Assembly (NCBI GenBank): GCA_015852425.1 | Contig: JAAAIG010000046.1 | Span: forward strand, 2,267 to 53,388 | Length of the DNA stretch: 51,122 nt | DNA from: Gryganskiella cystojenkinii | Lineage: Eukaryota > Mortierellomycota > Mortierellomycetes > Mortierellales > Mortierellaceae | Direction: 5' to 3' | Shown here: piece after piece, positions 11,291 to 22,500 of the stretch | Numbering within the stretch: position 1 is the stretch's first letter | Layout of the letters: the number at the start of each line of letters is the position of its first letter | Program-made: the position numbers and the translations under genes | Notes under the pieces: generated by a model | Seen by the model: the letters and a program-made list of their open reading frames with translations, nothing else | Told to the model about the DNA's origin: nothing | The model's database searches: none

Positions 11291-12006
11291 TGCTGTGGTA
11301 GTACACACACAAGATTCTGTGGCCCAAGACTCGTCGAGGTTAGTCCGAGAGCGCGTTTGTTTTCTTTCTTATCTGTGGGGATAAAATCTATACAGCATGC
11401 TTAGTAATCTTTCTAAGCTGTTTTCTCTTTCGCACTCTTCGACTCCCCTTAGTTGGATCCCCCAGTTGATTTTCAGGAACAACGACCAGGATATTTATAT
11501 ATTTACAATATATAACTGATCATCACAGGTAAAAAGTCATCTCTTCGTCCCTAGAACTATACGACAGATAATAACCAAAGACGATGCTAACACTCTGCTG
11601 CCTGTTGTCCGTTATGCACCTCGACAGGCCAAAGTTCTCCCTCATACATCGATTGCTGCACTCTACAACCGACATTTTGCAGCAAGCATACAAAAATCAA
11701 AAAAAAAAAAAAAAAAAAACTCTATTGATTTCTCCCGCGGTAGTTTTTTTCCCTTTCTCGTACATACTCAAAGCACAAAAAAAAAGGTAAAAGAAATTTT
11801 CCGCAATACCCTGCCCTGCAGGCGCATGCGTGCAGCACACGAAAAAAAAAGGTTATCTCTGATGGTGACACATTTTTTACCTGCAAGGATTGACACCAGT
11901 TTTGCTTGTTTTCTTTCTGCTCGCAGTCACAGTGATAAACAATCGTTCGTCGCTCTATCTCACCGTCTAGATATCGTTTACGAACGCGACAGCCTAGGAT
12001 CTCAAA
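11291..12006 (+). promoter_or_regulatory. 5' leader of the NLR-like gene with a probable UTR intron
   Basis: Several words are shared in order with the region before the paralogue at 19501: a donor-like TCGAG/GTTAGT at 11339 (TCGAG/GTACGA at 18917 in the paralogue), and TGCACTCTACAACCGAC near 11657 (TGCACTCTCCAACCGAC near 19189). A later donor (GTAAAA at 11787) and a pyrimidine-rich acceptor (CTCGCAG ending 11926) fit a 140-nt intron just before the start; the paralogue has the equivalent at 19286-19429. The annotation is inferred from this conservation. Confidence 0.5.
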
Positions 12007-15000
12007 ATGACAAAGAGCTCAACGACTCCCAACTCCAGACCTGCCAAAAAATCCATCTTCTCTGCTTTTCCTCTTCTGAACAGGTCGGCCTCCAAAGCCA
12101 ATAGCCCTCCCTCCAGCAAGAATAAGCCTCCAAGCATCAGGGATGGTCTCGCCTCTTCCTTCGCAGGTCAAGGCTATCTGCCAAAGATCACAGGAGCCGG
12201 GGCAGCACCTGTGATACCTGCGATTTCGGAAACATATACCGTCATCGGATCTGTCACGGCGATGCTGGCCGCTTCGGCGACAAAACCAACAACTTCCATG
12301 GCGATATCATCGCCACCACCATCTTCTAGCAACGATCGACCAACAGTGTTGGAAAAATCGGCGTTGAGCCATAAAACCACCCAGCCAGATGTTGACAAAT
12401 ATACCCTGCTCTCAAACGTCTTTCCCAGGAACGTTTCCAGGTTCGAGAGGTGCATACTACCGCCCAAGGTTGATAGCCGGATCGACGAGATTCTTCAGCT
12501 TGTGCTCTCTGTCAGTCTTCTCAGTATGGACACAAGGCCATCCTCGCCGTCATCCCCGTCTGCATCTTTGTCTTCCTCTTCCTCGTCGCCCTCTTCATCG
12601 TCGGTGCTGTCGTCCTCCTCGACCTTGATCTCATCGCGCCAGCCTGTGCAAGTTGAATGGATTCAGTCTATCTCTAACCGTCCTCTTGAGAAAGAGAGGA
12701 TCCTACGATTGCCTGTCAAAATGATTGACAAGTTTCTCGCACGACCGAATAAGGACGCGGAGGCTATCCGAGAGATCGTTCTTATCGGACCCGTCCTCAG
12801 CAAGGAGCAGTATCGTCGGTTGCTCAACAGCTTCGTATCAGAGTTTGGTTCGATGACTCTGCTTGATGTTGACGTACTCCATGGTCTTATTCAGCTTGTT
12901 CAAGATGCTCCGCCAAAGTATCTCACAGCCGATGATATGATCCAGATTCTTCGGATCATCAGAAAGCGACTGGAAGACCCTGCTCAGCAGTCAGAGGAGA
13001 ACACGATCCCTCTCATGTCTGCGCTCTGCAAGGTCCTCGACATTATGGAGTTCAACAAAGTCAAGGATCTCGATCGTGTGGAGGAACATGAACCTCTGAT
13101 TGCGGTCATAGAGGCGTCAATGGCAAGCGAAGACCCACTTTTGAAGTACCTTGCATGCTATGCATTCGAGGCTCTGCTATGTGTCCCTGATGACGAGCCT
13201 GTACTTCACGGTGTTTTCCGGCACGCTATGGGAACAATCGATGGTATCGTCAAGATCTCAGGTGTGGCTCAGATGGATATCAGTGGGCTCGTAGAAGGTG
13301 TGCCGGCTGTGATCAAGGGCGGAATGGGCCTTTTTGGACACCTCAAGAAAGCACTTGGCTACAAGCCGAATGCACCGTGGTATGCGGCTGTTCGCCGAGC
13401 CCAAGTCTTGGTCCGAGCTGGTCTGTTCAAGGATCTAAACATCTTTGTCGTCAAGTCCCCTAGTCGTCGGGACCCCATGTTCCAGTGGGGTGTCTGTCAG
13501 TTACTCGGCGAGATTGCAGTCGATCGTTTGTGGGAAGAAACCCCTCGTGGTCAGTCCATTGATTTCCTCAAGGCTATGTTCAAGATCGAAGCGAGATCTA
13601 ATCAATACGAGGATACTAGACGGTGGGTTGTTACTATCCTCAACCACATTGTCGATCTCTCCGCAACTGAGCCCTCATCCGGGATCGACAGTGGGGCAAT
13701 CAAGGTCCAGGCACCCATCGTGGTAGAATATCTGGGTAAGGTCGCACGACCGCTCGCATATTCATACCCTTTGATCAACCGTCTACCTTTACCTCGGTCA
13801 TCCTCGCTCCTAAAGGAGATAAACGATATCCCTGAAATCGAGCTGCACTTGGGACGGCTACGAATGGAGCGATTGGAGACGTACAGTAAGCCGGCGGTGT
13901 ATATCCAACTGATGTCGAAACGTAATCTGCAAGCTACCAATGACAATGTTGAATCTCTGGACGACCGCGTGGACGGCTTTCTCAAAGGCAAGGCCGAGGT
14001 GTTGCTGGTACTGGGCGACTCTGGTGCTGGAAAGTCGATCTTCAATCAACGATTGGAAAATCAGCTCTGGAAGGCCTACACTGCTGGAGATGCCATTCCG
14101 ATCTTTGTCGATTTGAAGTCTGTTAGAAATCTGGATGAGGACATGGTCACACAGATGCTACTGCTCAACAACTTCACTGAGGATCAAATCCGTGAGCTAA
14201 AGAAATCCCATCGCTTCGTTCTTATCTGCGATGGTTATGACGAATGTCGCAAATGGATAAATCTTCACACAATCAACCATCTGAACAAACGGAACCAGTG
14301 GCAAGCCAAGATGGTGATTACATGTCGCAGACAGTACCTCGTCCCTGACTACCGCGGCTATTTTGAACCCGAAGGCGCGATGCTTCCCGGTGCTGCTCCA
14401 ACTGGCTCATCACGCCTCTATGAGGAAGCGGTCATCGTACCCTTCCAAGCCGGCCAGATCAGGGCCTATATCGATCAATACATCTTAGCCGCACATGAAA
14501 ATGAGCCGTCCCAGGATCCCCTCTCGGACTCGACCACATGGACAGCAGATCAGTACCTGACGCAACTCAACAAAATGGCCCATTTGATGGACCTTATTCG
14601 GAACCCTTTCTTGCTCAAGTTGGTCCTGGATACCTTGCCACGAATCGCTCTTGCCTCCATCGCTCGCAGTCACCAAATCACCCGCGCTGAACTCTATGAC
14701 GAGTTTGTAAGGATGCACTTTGAAAACGAACAGAGACGTCTCATCGGTCAAAACTCAAGAGGCAAGATGGACCGAGAGATCGCAAAGGAGCTCTTATCCA
14801 TGCAAGGAAATAATTTTATTCTCAACGGTGTCCTTTTCTCCAAGCGACTCTCGAACCGGATCTTTGAGGAACTGGAGGGAGTAAATTCTGTCGATTATTC
14901 GCATGATTCCGATGAAGACAGTTGGAAATTCGATTTCTTTGGTCCCGATACCCGTTCCAAGTTACTGAGGGAGTCGAGTCAACTAATTTGTCGCACAAGT

Positions 15001-17742
15001 GTTGAAGGAGGCTCCGCAGTTGGTTCAGCGGCCCGAGGCCGTAAGAACAATTTGACCCGCACCGTGAATACTTATGAGTTCCTCCATCGATCCTTTCTTG
15101 AATATTTCTTCTCCTGTCTGGTTTATGATGCGTTTGAGAGGGCTTCTTTCTATTCTCTGTCTCAGTGCCTGGCCCCAGCCAATAGTCGAGCGTCATCACC
15201 GTCACTAACACTGGCGAGTCATCCCTTTGGTCGAAAGGAGCTGTTGTCGGAACCGTCAATCCTGCGGTTTCTAGTCGACCGCATCCAGTTCGACCCTGAA
15301 TTCAAGGACCTACTCGTGGCTATTGTTCAAAAATCCAAGACTGACAGTCAAGCTGCACAAGCCGCCGCCAACGCTATCACAGTCCTTGTTCGAGCTGGTG
15401 TTCACTTTAACAACACTGATTTGCGAGGGATCCAGATCCCAGGAGCGGACCTGACAGGCTGTCACTTTGACTCTGTGCAAATGCAAGGAGCGAATTTGAC
15501 CAAAGTCAACTTTTCGCGGACCTGGTTACGGCAAGTCGATTTTGGCAACGCAAAGATGGATAACGTCTTTTTCGGGGAGAAACCACATTTTCAAGTCCCG
15601 GGAGTCCGATGTTGCGCATCTTCGCCAAAAGGAAAACTCCTTGCCCTGGGTGTCTGTGAAGCAGTCCAGGCTGAGGATAATGGCCAGACCGGCGGTAAAA
15701 TTCAAGTTTACAACACCGGTGATGGCAACCACAGCTACTCACTTTATTGTCCTGAAGACGGTATCTCCTGCCTGGATTTCTCGAGAACGGGCTTGTATTT
15801 GGCATCGGGGGGCTTTGGAGGAACCGTCAGTATGTGGGATGTGAAAGAAAAAAGGTGTGTGTTTTCTGTGCAGGAGCATTCTGATATCGTGAACTGTATC
15901 TCGTTTTCACCCGATGGATCTCAAATCATCTCGGCCAGCAATGATCGGTCTGTACGGGTCTGGAACGTGAGTCAGCAAAAATGCATCCTTGTCTTGAAGC
16001 ACACGCACGAGGTCCAGAGTGTTGCCTGGTCGCCGGACGTACAACACATCTTATCGTGCACCATCCAAGGAGAGTCGATCCGCATTAGTAACGCTTCCAC
16101 AGGCGAGACAGTAAAGGACTCGGTCGAGGGACTGGATCTCTTTCAGTGCATGGCCTACTCAATGGATGGCAAGTACATTCTTCTGGGAGTAGGAAAAGAC
16201 TTGCATCTATTGGATGCAGAGACCGGTAACCGAGTGCGAATCATGGAAGGCCACACCGAAAAGATCACCCGCACGACCTTTTCCGATGATGGCAAAAGGA
16301 TGGCCTCGATTAGTACGGACCACACGGTGCGCTTGTGGGATGTTCACACCGGGTCGCCTATCTGCATCTGGACGAGTGACTCTGATTTGATACAGGATGT
16401 GGTCTTCTTTGGTGACCAGCAGCTAGCAACGTTCAGTAACGAGGGCATTATAAGGCTCTGGGAGTCTAGTGCTGAGAACCATGACGATATGGCGTATTCG
16501 GACGGTGGTCTTGCCTCACAGACACACAGGGGAGCCGTCTACAAGGTCCTGTATTCAGCTGATGGTACGACTCTGACCACAGTCAGTGACGACAAGACCG
16601 TTCGACAGTGGGACACGAAGACGGGGCTCTCGGTCAAATCTTTCAATCTCCCTGATTATTTCGACAGGAATTTTGTGAATTTCGGAATCACATCCAAGGG
16701 TCTAGAAGTCGCCATCACTCAGCCAGATGACGTTCTGGAACTCTACAACCTCCAAAATACAGACTCTGAGCCTTCTGTCCAGAATGTGGGACTCAGTTCT
16801 TGTCCCTTAATTGCTTCGCCCTGTGGTCGTTGGATCGCAGACGGGGACTCTATTGGAAGAATTCGAGTATGGGGTCTCTCGTCATCAGGGCCGACGAAAG
16901 CACGATTCTTCGACGGCCACAGTAAGCGGATCAGGGGCCTTGCTTTTTCACTGGATGGTCAACAGCTCGTGTCCTCGAGCGAGGACAACGATATGCGAGT
17001 GTGGGATCGTGCGACGACAGATTGCGTCGATGTCTGGCACAAGCGAGCTGAGGCGGTGGCGTGGTCTCCCTGTGGCAAAATGATCGCCAGCACGGACGAC
17101 GACGATATTCAAATCCGGAACAAGCGTCAGAGTGACCATATTGTGGATTTGACTGGCCACGATAATCGTATCCGATCTATGGCCTGGTCTCGGTGCAGCC
17201 AATGGCTTGCCTCGAGTGATGACGATGAAGTCATTCGAGTGTGGAGGGTCGTGCCTTCGGAAGGACAAAAAAAACTCGCTGGATCCTGTAAGGCGGTTAT
17301 TCAAGATACCATTGGAACTGTGACAAGTCTCGCCTGGAGTCCAGTGCAGTCGACCTTGGAGTTTGCTACTGCAGGTCAAGATCACTCGGTCTGTCTTTGG
17401 CGATTGATGGTCGAGAACAAATCGCGTCAGGCTGGCAAAGAGACGGTTCGAATCTGCCTTGTCTGGGCCCACGTTCCTGAACGATTGGTCGTTTCCGGTG
17501 CGGTGATCACGTCGGCGGTCGGTTTGGAAAAGATGGATAGGACCATGTTGAGACAACGGCATGCGATCGATGAGTCTTCTTCGATAGTTTTCAAGGACAA
17601 AAGCTTGAAGCAAATTGAAAAGCGCGAGGGAAAACTCCAGGACAATGGAACCGAAGGACTGTTGAGGGATGGCGCCAAGGTCGATGTAGATGCGGAATCG
17701 TCGGACGAAGAGCCGAGTTGGGTAGACTTGTTGAACAATTAA
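12007..17742 (+). CDS. NLR-like protein: helical domain, NACHT-type P-loop NTPase, pentapeptide repeats, WD40 propellers
   Basis: A single-exon gene of 1911 aa. The start ATG is in the context CTCAAAATGACAAAG, which is matched in the paralogue. Order: a Ser/Pro/Lys-rich basic N-terminus (1-60); a low-complexity Ser run (about 180-205); an all-helical region around 235-640; a NACHT-type NTPase with Walker A GDSGAGKS (670-677) and Walker B FVLICDGYDE (737-746), then a sensor-like 'MVITCR'; a helical segment to about 1110; a short pentapeptide-like stretch ('IPGADLTGCHFDS', 'MQGANLTKVNFS', about 1139-1190); and about 14 WD40-type blades (for example VSMWDV, VRVWNV, VRLWDV, IRVWRV, VCLWRL), enough for two seven-blade propellers. 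The acidic tail ends SWVDLLNN. By family this is a STAND-class NTPase that would oligomerise when the propeller senses a ligand. An immune or heterokaryon-type role is inference. No N-terminal effector domain is recognisable. Confidence 0.88.
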   Translation: MTKSSTTPNSRPAKKSIFSAFPLLNRSASKANSPPSSKNKPPSIRDGLASSFAGQGYLPKITGAGAAPVIPAISETYTVIGSVTAMLAASATKPTTSMAISSPPPSSSNDRPTVLEKSALSHKTTQPDVDKYTLLSNVFPRNVSRFERCILPPKVDSRIDEILQLVLSVSLLSMDTRPSSPSSPSASLSSSSSSPSSSSVLSSSSTLISSRQPVQVEWIQSISNRPLEKERILRLPVKMIDKFLARPNKDAEAIREIVLIGPVLSKEQYRRLLNSFVSEFGSMTLLDVDVLHGLIQLVQDAPPKYLTADDMIQILRIIRKRLEDPAQQSEENTIPLMSALCKVLDIMEFNKVKDLDRVEEHEPLIAVIEASMASEDPLLKYLACYAFEALLCVPDDEPVLHGVFRHAMGTIDGIVKISGVAQMDISGLVEGVPAVIKGGMGLFGHLKKALGYKPNAPWYAAVRRAQVLVRAGLFKDLNIFVVKSPSRRDPMFQWGVCQLLGEIAVDRLWEETPRGQSIDFLKAMFKIEARSNQYEDTRRWVVTILNHIVDLSATEPSSGIDSGAIKVQAPIVVEYLGKVARPLAYSYPLINRLPLPRSSSLLKEINDIPEIELHLGRLRMERLETYSKPAVYIQLMSKRNLQATNDNVESLDDRVDGFLKGKAEVLLVLGDSGAGKSIFNQRLENQLWKAYTAGDAIPIFVDLKSVRNLDEDMVTQMLLLNNFTEDQIRELKKSHRFVLICDGYDECRKWINLHTINHLNKRNQWQAKMVITCRRQYLVPDYRGYFEPEGAMLPGAAPTGSSRLYEEAVIVPFQAGQIRAYIDQYILAAHENEPSQDPLSDSTTWTADQYLTQLNKMAHLMDLIRNPFLLKLVLDTLPRIALASIARSHQITRAELYDEFVRMHFENEQRRLIGQNSRGKMDREIAKELLSMQGNNFILNGVLFSKRLSNRIFEELEGVNSVDYSHDSDEDSWKFDFFGPDTRSKLLRESSQLICRTSVEGGSAVGSAARGRKNNLTRTVNTYEFLHRSFLEYFFSCLVYDAFERASFYSLSQCLAPANSRASSPSLTLASHPFGRKELLSEPSILRFLVDRIQFDPEFKDLLVAIVQKSKTDSQAAQAAANAITVLVRAGVHFNNTDLRGIQIPGADLTGCHFDSVQMQGANLTKVNFSRTWLRQVDFGNAKMDNVFFGEKPHFQVPGVRCCASSPKGKLLALGVCEAVQAEDNGQTGGKIQVYNTGDGNHSYSLYCPEDGISCLDFSRTGLYLASGGFGGTVSMWDVKEKRCVFSVQEHSDIVNCISFSPDGSQIISASNDRSVRVWNVSQQKCILVLKHTHEVQSVAWSPDVQHILSCTIQGESIRISNASTGETVKDSVEGLDLFQCMAYSMDGKYILLGVGKDLHLLDAETGNRVRIMEGHTEKITRTTFSDDGKRMASISTDHTVRLWDVHTGSPICIWTSDSDLIQDVVFFGDQQLATFSNEGIIRLWESSAENHDDMAYSDGGLASQTHRGAVYKVLYSADGTTLTTVSDDKTVRQWDTKTGLSVKSFNLPDYFDRNFVNFGITSKGLEVAITQPDDVLELYNLQNTDSEPSVQNVGLSSCPLIASPCGRWIADGDSIGRIRVWGLSSSGPTKARFFDGHSKRIRGLAFSLDGQQLVSSSEDNDMRVWDRATTDCVDVWHKRAEAVAWSPCGKMIASTDDDDIQIRNKRQSDHIVDLTGHDNRIRSMAWSRCSQWLASSDDDEVIRVWRVVPSEGQKKLAGSCKAVIQDTIGTVTSLAWSPVQSTLEFATAGQDHSVCLWRLMVENKSRQAGKETVRICLVWAHVPERLVVSGAVITSAVGLEKMDRTMLRQRHAIDESSSIVFKDKSLKQIEKREGKLQDNGTEGLLRDGAKVDVDAESSDEEPSWVDLLNN
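12860..13079 (+). repeat. 220-bp block identical to the paralogue (conversion tract)
   Basis: Identical base for base to 20294-20513 inside the tandem paralogue, at synonymous positions too. Sequence outside this core and its flanks (about 12736-13165) is clearly more diverged. Confidence 0.85.
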
Positions 17743-18599
17743 GTCTCCCGAGTTACTTTTGAGCAAGTATTAATACATAGTATATTATACCCTGTCGCAT
17801 TAACAAGTATATTTTTTGGCGTCTTGAAACACTCACCTGCCCCTTAGTGCGAGCGACTAGACAGAGAGCACCGCGGAGAAGAAAAAAATAGATATAGAGA
17901 GAGAATAGGATGCGGAAATGGATATTGTTTGCGGTCCTTATTATTTTCACTGTCAGTGCTATGGCCAGGTCTTGGTTAGGAGAAACATATTGCAGTATCT
18001 GACCGTTACAAGTAACATGCATCTCTCTTATTTTTGCTGCTTGTGTCAACCCCCTGTTTGCAAGTTTTTTCATGCTGCACTACAATCTTTTTGTTTTGTT
18101 TATAAACCATCTTGGAATAGCTCGCCCCTTTCTTGGAACACACTCTGTTTGAATATGACTTCATCGAACATTTGGACCAAAGGCATGAAAAATAAAAAAT
18201 GGCGCTCTTCGTCCGAGTCGACTGTGCGCGCGTCCAAAAAGAACGCGTCCAAGAAAAAGAGTCTCGCCCTACATCCTTCTTTTGACCTTTTTCTTTTTTT
18301 TTCTTTTTTTTCTGCAAGGAGTAGAGTAAAAAAAAAGGGCAAAAGATCATGATTGCATGCAGAATGCAAGGCAGCTCAGGAGGGAAGGCCCTATTGAGTT
18401 CTCGTTCTTGTTTACTTGTGTTTCTTTTCTTTTCCTTTGTACTACCATACCACTACAAACGAAAAAATACACCACCAGGAGTGGTTCTGGAATGATAAGT
18501 GTGTGTGTATGTGTGTAATCAACTCATCAACCCGATGGCAATGGCGACATGCAATGCATGCATGCATGCATTCAAAAAAGGAAGAGGGTAAAAAGAGGG
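17743..18599 (+). other. Intergenic region between the NLR-like paralogues
   Basis: 3' flank of the first NLR-like gene, then AT-rich sequence, homopurine runs near 18280-18340 and an ATGC-tetranucleotide run around 18553-18571. No supportable gene. Confidence 0.5.
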
Positions 18600-18607
18600 T
18601 ATAAAAA
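18600..18607 (+). promoter_or_regulatory. TATA-box-like element
   Basis: TATAAAAA follows an AG-rich stretch and precedes a pyrimidine-rich tract with many CTC/CAC words, as expected for a transcription start about 30-60 bp downstream. It would drive the second NLR-like copy through a leader of roughly 870 bp. Confidence 0.4.
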
Positions 18608-18879
18608 ACCAAGAAAAAAAAACATCTTTACTTGCTTTTGACTCACCTTTATCCTCCACACACTCTGTAATCGCTGACTTCTTTCACGCTGTCCTGTTTT
18701 CTTGGTCCTTTGCGTCCTTATCATCTCGACGCTCCCATTCAGCTCAGCCTGAGTGCCGTAAATCTTCTTCCTACCAAAAAGCTCTCATTTAGTTTCCTTT
18801 TCCATTTCCCCGGCGCAATCAAAAACAACCAAACAACCCAAAACAACCAAAAAAGAAAAAGAAAAAATCGACCGTGCTG

Positions 18880-19500
18880 CTGTTGTGCGCCAAAACAATT
18901 TGTAACACTCTTCGAGGTACGAACAAGTACGCGCCCCCGAAGAAGCGCAAAGAATAAGCAGTAACTAAAACAGCGCGTTGGGGCTAAAAACTTCGGCAAT
19001 CTTCTCCCTTCCACTTTCTTCTCTCGTGTAGTCGACCTCTGTTCATAAGAGAGTCCAAGACCCTCAAAACAATGACGTGCAAACAATAGTTATCATGCCC
19101 TTTTGAACGATCCTGACAGCTCTCATTTACACTCGTATTTCCTGTCACGACTCTAGTCAACTCCATCGCCCGCCTGCCTGCATTGCCTGCACTCTCCAAC
19201 CGACTTTCTTGAAACAAACAGCACCAGCAGGAATCCCAACCGCTTCCAGAGTCCGCCTACTTTTGTAACATTCGAAAGGGAAAAGGTAAATAAGAGTTCT
19301 TGACACTGCACTGCATGTATGCATGCATACTTAACAACACTTCCCGCAAAAATAAAAAGGGTTCGTCTCGAATTGTCCAAATAACACATATTTTGTACGC
19401 GCGGAATATTTTTTTTTCTTTCTTTCTAGCGTATGCAGATATCAACCATCCTTGGACGGCACCGCAACTTTGTTTCGAGAAGCAACTTACCAGGCGCCAA
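18880..19500 (+). promoter_or_regulatory. 5' leader of the second NLR-like copy with a probable UTR intron
   Basis: Homologous in word order to 11291-12006. Likely last intron 19286 (GTAAAT) to 19429 (TTTCTTTCTAG), 71 nt before the ATG at 19501. The copy also contains a TGCATGTATGCATGCATA stretch near 19313. Confidence 0.5.
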
Positions 19501-22500
19501 ATGACAAACAAGCCCATCAAGAAATCAAAGTTCCTCGCTTTTCCGCACTTGGCCAGTGCGGCCCTCAGAGGGAAAACCCCTGTTACTTCCGGCAAGAACA
19601 AACTCCGATCTATTCGGGATGGCATCGCCCTGTCCCTCACCGCACAAGGCCTACTGCCAAGGGAAAAGGGCATCAGAGTGGTACCCACCATACCAGCAAT
19701 ACCGCTAGCATCCACGATCGTCGCAGCGATGACCGTCATCGTGACGGCCCCAACTGTACTTAGACAAATAACACCTCTCCCAGCAGTGTTGGCACCGTCA
19801 GCCTTGGATCGCACTCCCCAGGAGTCAGTTATGCACAACAGCCTCCGCCCTAACATCTTTTCCAAGAACGTTTCAAGAATTGAACGAGAGATCATCCTGC
19901 CCAACGTTGGCAGTCGCATTGATGAGACTCCACAACTTGTCCACTGCATCGATCTACTCGCCAGGGCAACACGAACGTCCTCGTCGTCCACGTCTACCTC
20001 ATCTTCTTCGCCTGCATCATTCTCAACTTCATTATCGTCATCGACATCGCCATCTCCGACGAGTTCGCCTCTGACGCCACCGCAAGTTCAATGGATTCAA
20101 ACCATGTCTACCCGTACTGCCGAGCAGGGCATGATTTGCCGTTTACCTGTTCAAATGATTGATAAGTTTATCTCACGACCGAATAAGGACGCGGAAGTCA
20201 TCCAAGAGATCGTTCTTATCGGACCCGTCCTCAGCAAGGAGCACTATCGACGGTTGCTCAACAGCTTCGTCTCAGAGTTTGGTTCGATGACTTTGCTTGA
20301 TGTTGACGTACTCCATGGTCTTATTCAGCTTGTTCAAGATGCTCCGCCAAAGTATCTCACAGCCGATGATATGATCCAGATTCTTCGGATCATCAGAAAG
20401 CGACTGGAAGACCCTGCTCAGCAGTCAGAGGAGAACACGATCCCTCTCATGTCTGCGCTCTGCAAGGTCCTCGACATTATGGAGTTCAACAAAGTCAAGG
20501 ATCTCGATCGTGTTGAGGAGCATAGACCTCTGATTGCGGTCATAGAGGCGTCAAAGGCAAGCGAAGACCCACTTTTGAAGTACCTTGCATCCTATGCATT
20601 CGAGGCCTTGTTGTGTGTACCCGACGACGAGCCTATCCTTCATAGTCTTTTCCGCAATGCGAAAGACACCGTCAGAGGGCTCGTCAAGGTCTCCAATGTG
20701 GTTCAATTGGAATTCGATGGACTCACGGAGGGTTTGCCAGTATTGATTGAGGGAGGACGAGGTCTCTTTGGTCACCTCAAAAAAGCACTGGGTGTCGCTC
20801 CTCATGCTCCCTGGTATAAGGCTATTCGTCAAGCCGAGATTTTGACCCGAGAAGGCCGTTTCGCTGATCTGAACACGTTTGTCATCAAATCCAAGAGTTG
20901 TCCGCACCCAATGTTTCAGTGGGGTCTCTGCCAGTTGCTAGGCGAGATTGCAGTCGATCAATTGTGGGAAGAAGCCCCTCGTGGCCAGGCTATCGAATTC
21001 CTCAAGTTTGTGTTCAATTCTGAAATGGAGTCCAGTCGTCACCGAGATGTCCGGAGATGGATCGTGACTATCCTCGATCACGTAGGAAAGCTCTGCACCG
21101 ACGAGACCTCATCCCAAATCGATCGCGGAGCAATCAAGGTCCAGGTATCCTTCATCGCAGGAGATCTGGGTAAGGTTGCACCATCGCTCGCATATCCATA
21201 CCCTTTGATCAACCGTCTGCCTTTACCGCCGTCGTCTTTAATATTGAGGGATGTCCACAACACGCCGCCCAACCTTGAACTCTATCTGGATCAACTACGA
21301 CTGGAACGACAGGCGAGTTACAACAAGCCGCTGGTATATATCCAGCCGATGTCGAAATCAAATCTACAAGCCTCCAGTGACAAACTCGATCTATTGGACG
21401 ACTGCGTGAATGATTTTCTCAGAGGCAGAGCCCAGGTGATGCTGATCATGGGTGACTCTGGCGCTGGAAAATCAATCTTCAACGAACGATTGGAGAACCA
21501 GCTCTGGGAGACCTACTCGTTCGGAGACGCCATTCCGCTCTTCATAAACCTGAAAAATATCAGCAAGCCGGACGAGGATATGATCGCCCAGATGTTATAT
21601 CACTACAACTTTTCTGAGAATCAAATTCTTGAACTCAAAAAGTCGCATCGTTTCGTTCTCATCTGTGATGGCTATGACGAGTGCCGCAAGTGGACCAATC
21701 TCCATACCAATAATAAGCTCAACAAACCGAACCAGTGGCGGGCCAAGATGGTGATCACCTGCCGCAGTCAGTACCTAGTGCCTGATTACCGTTGTTACTT
21801 TGCACCTCAATGCATGGTGTCCGGCATGAGTCAATCTTTCCTCTCTGACTTCTATGAAGAGGCGGTCATTGTACCGTTCCAGCCGAAGCAGATCAGTGCC
21901 TATATCGAACAACATACTCTATCCACCGAAGGGAACCTGCAAGGTCATAAGCACCATCACAAATCCAGGAACACAGCCTCTTCGTCTGCGGATCAGTACA
22001 TGAAGCAACTCAGCAAAATGGGTCATACGATGGATCTTGTCAAAAACCCGTTTCTACTCAAGTTGGTCTTGGACACCTTGCCTCAAACAGTCCCTGCCAC
22101 TGCCGTGGCCTTTCACGACAACAATAATGACGGCAACAATGACATGACTCGGGCACAACTTTACGATGCGTTTGTGGCGATGCACTTTGAAAAAGAGCAG
22201 AATCGCCTACGCGACCAACAATCAAGGGGCAAAATGGACACTGAGAGTGCAAAGGTGTTCTTGGAAATGGAGATGGAGGGCGATGATTTTATATTTGGCG
22301 GAATTGATTATTCCAAGAGACTCTCGGACTGCATATTCAAGAACCTGGATGGTGTCAACTCAGTCGATTACGTGCATCAGTCTGATCGCAAGACATGGAA
22401 GGTCGATTTCTTTGGTCCCGAGACGCGTTCCAAGTTGCTTAGGGAATCGAGTCAAGTGATATGTCACACAAGTATCCAAGAAAGTTCCTATGCTGTTGTT

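Noticed and set aside
16948..17766. 272-codon minus-strand frame
   Set aside because: It is antisense to WD40 blades of the intact NLR-like gene, has no domain features, and tracks the codon pattern of the sense gene.
18553..18571. ATGC tetranucleotide run as a hairpin regulatory element
   Set aside because: It is self-complementary simply because it is a tetranucleotide microsatellite; nothing ties it to regulation.
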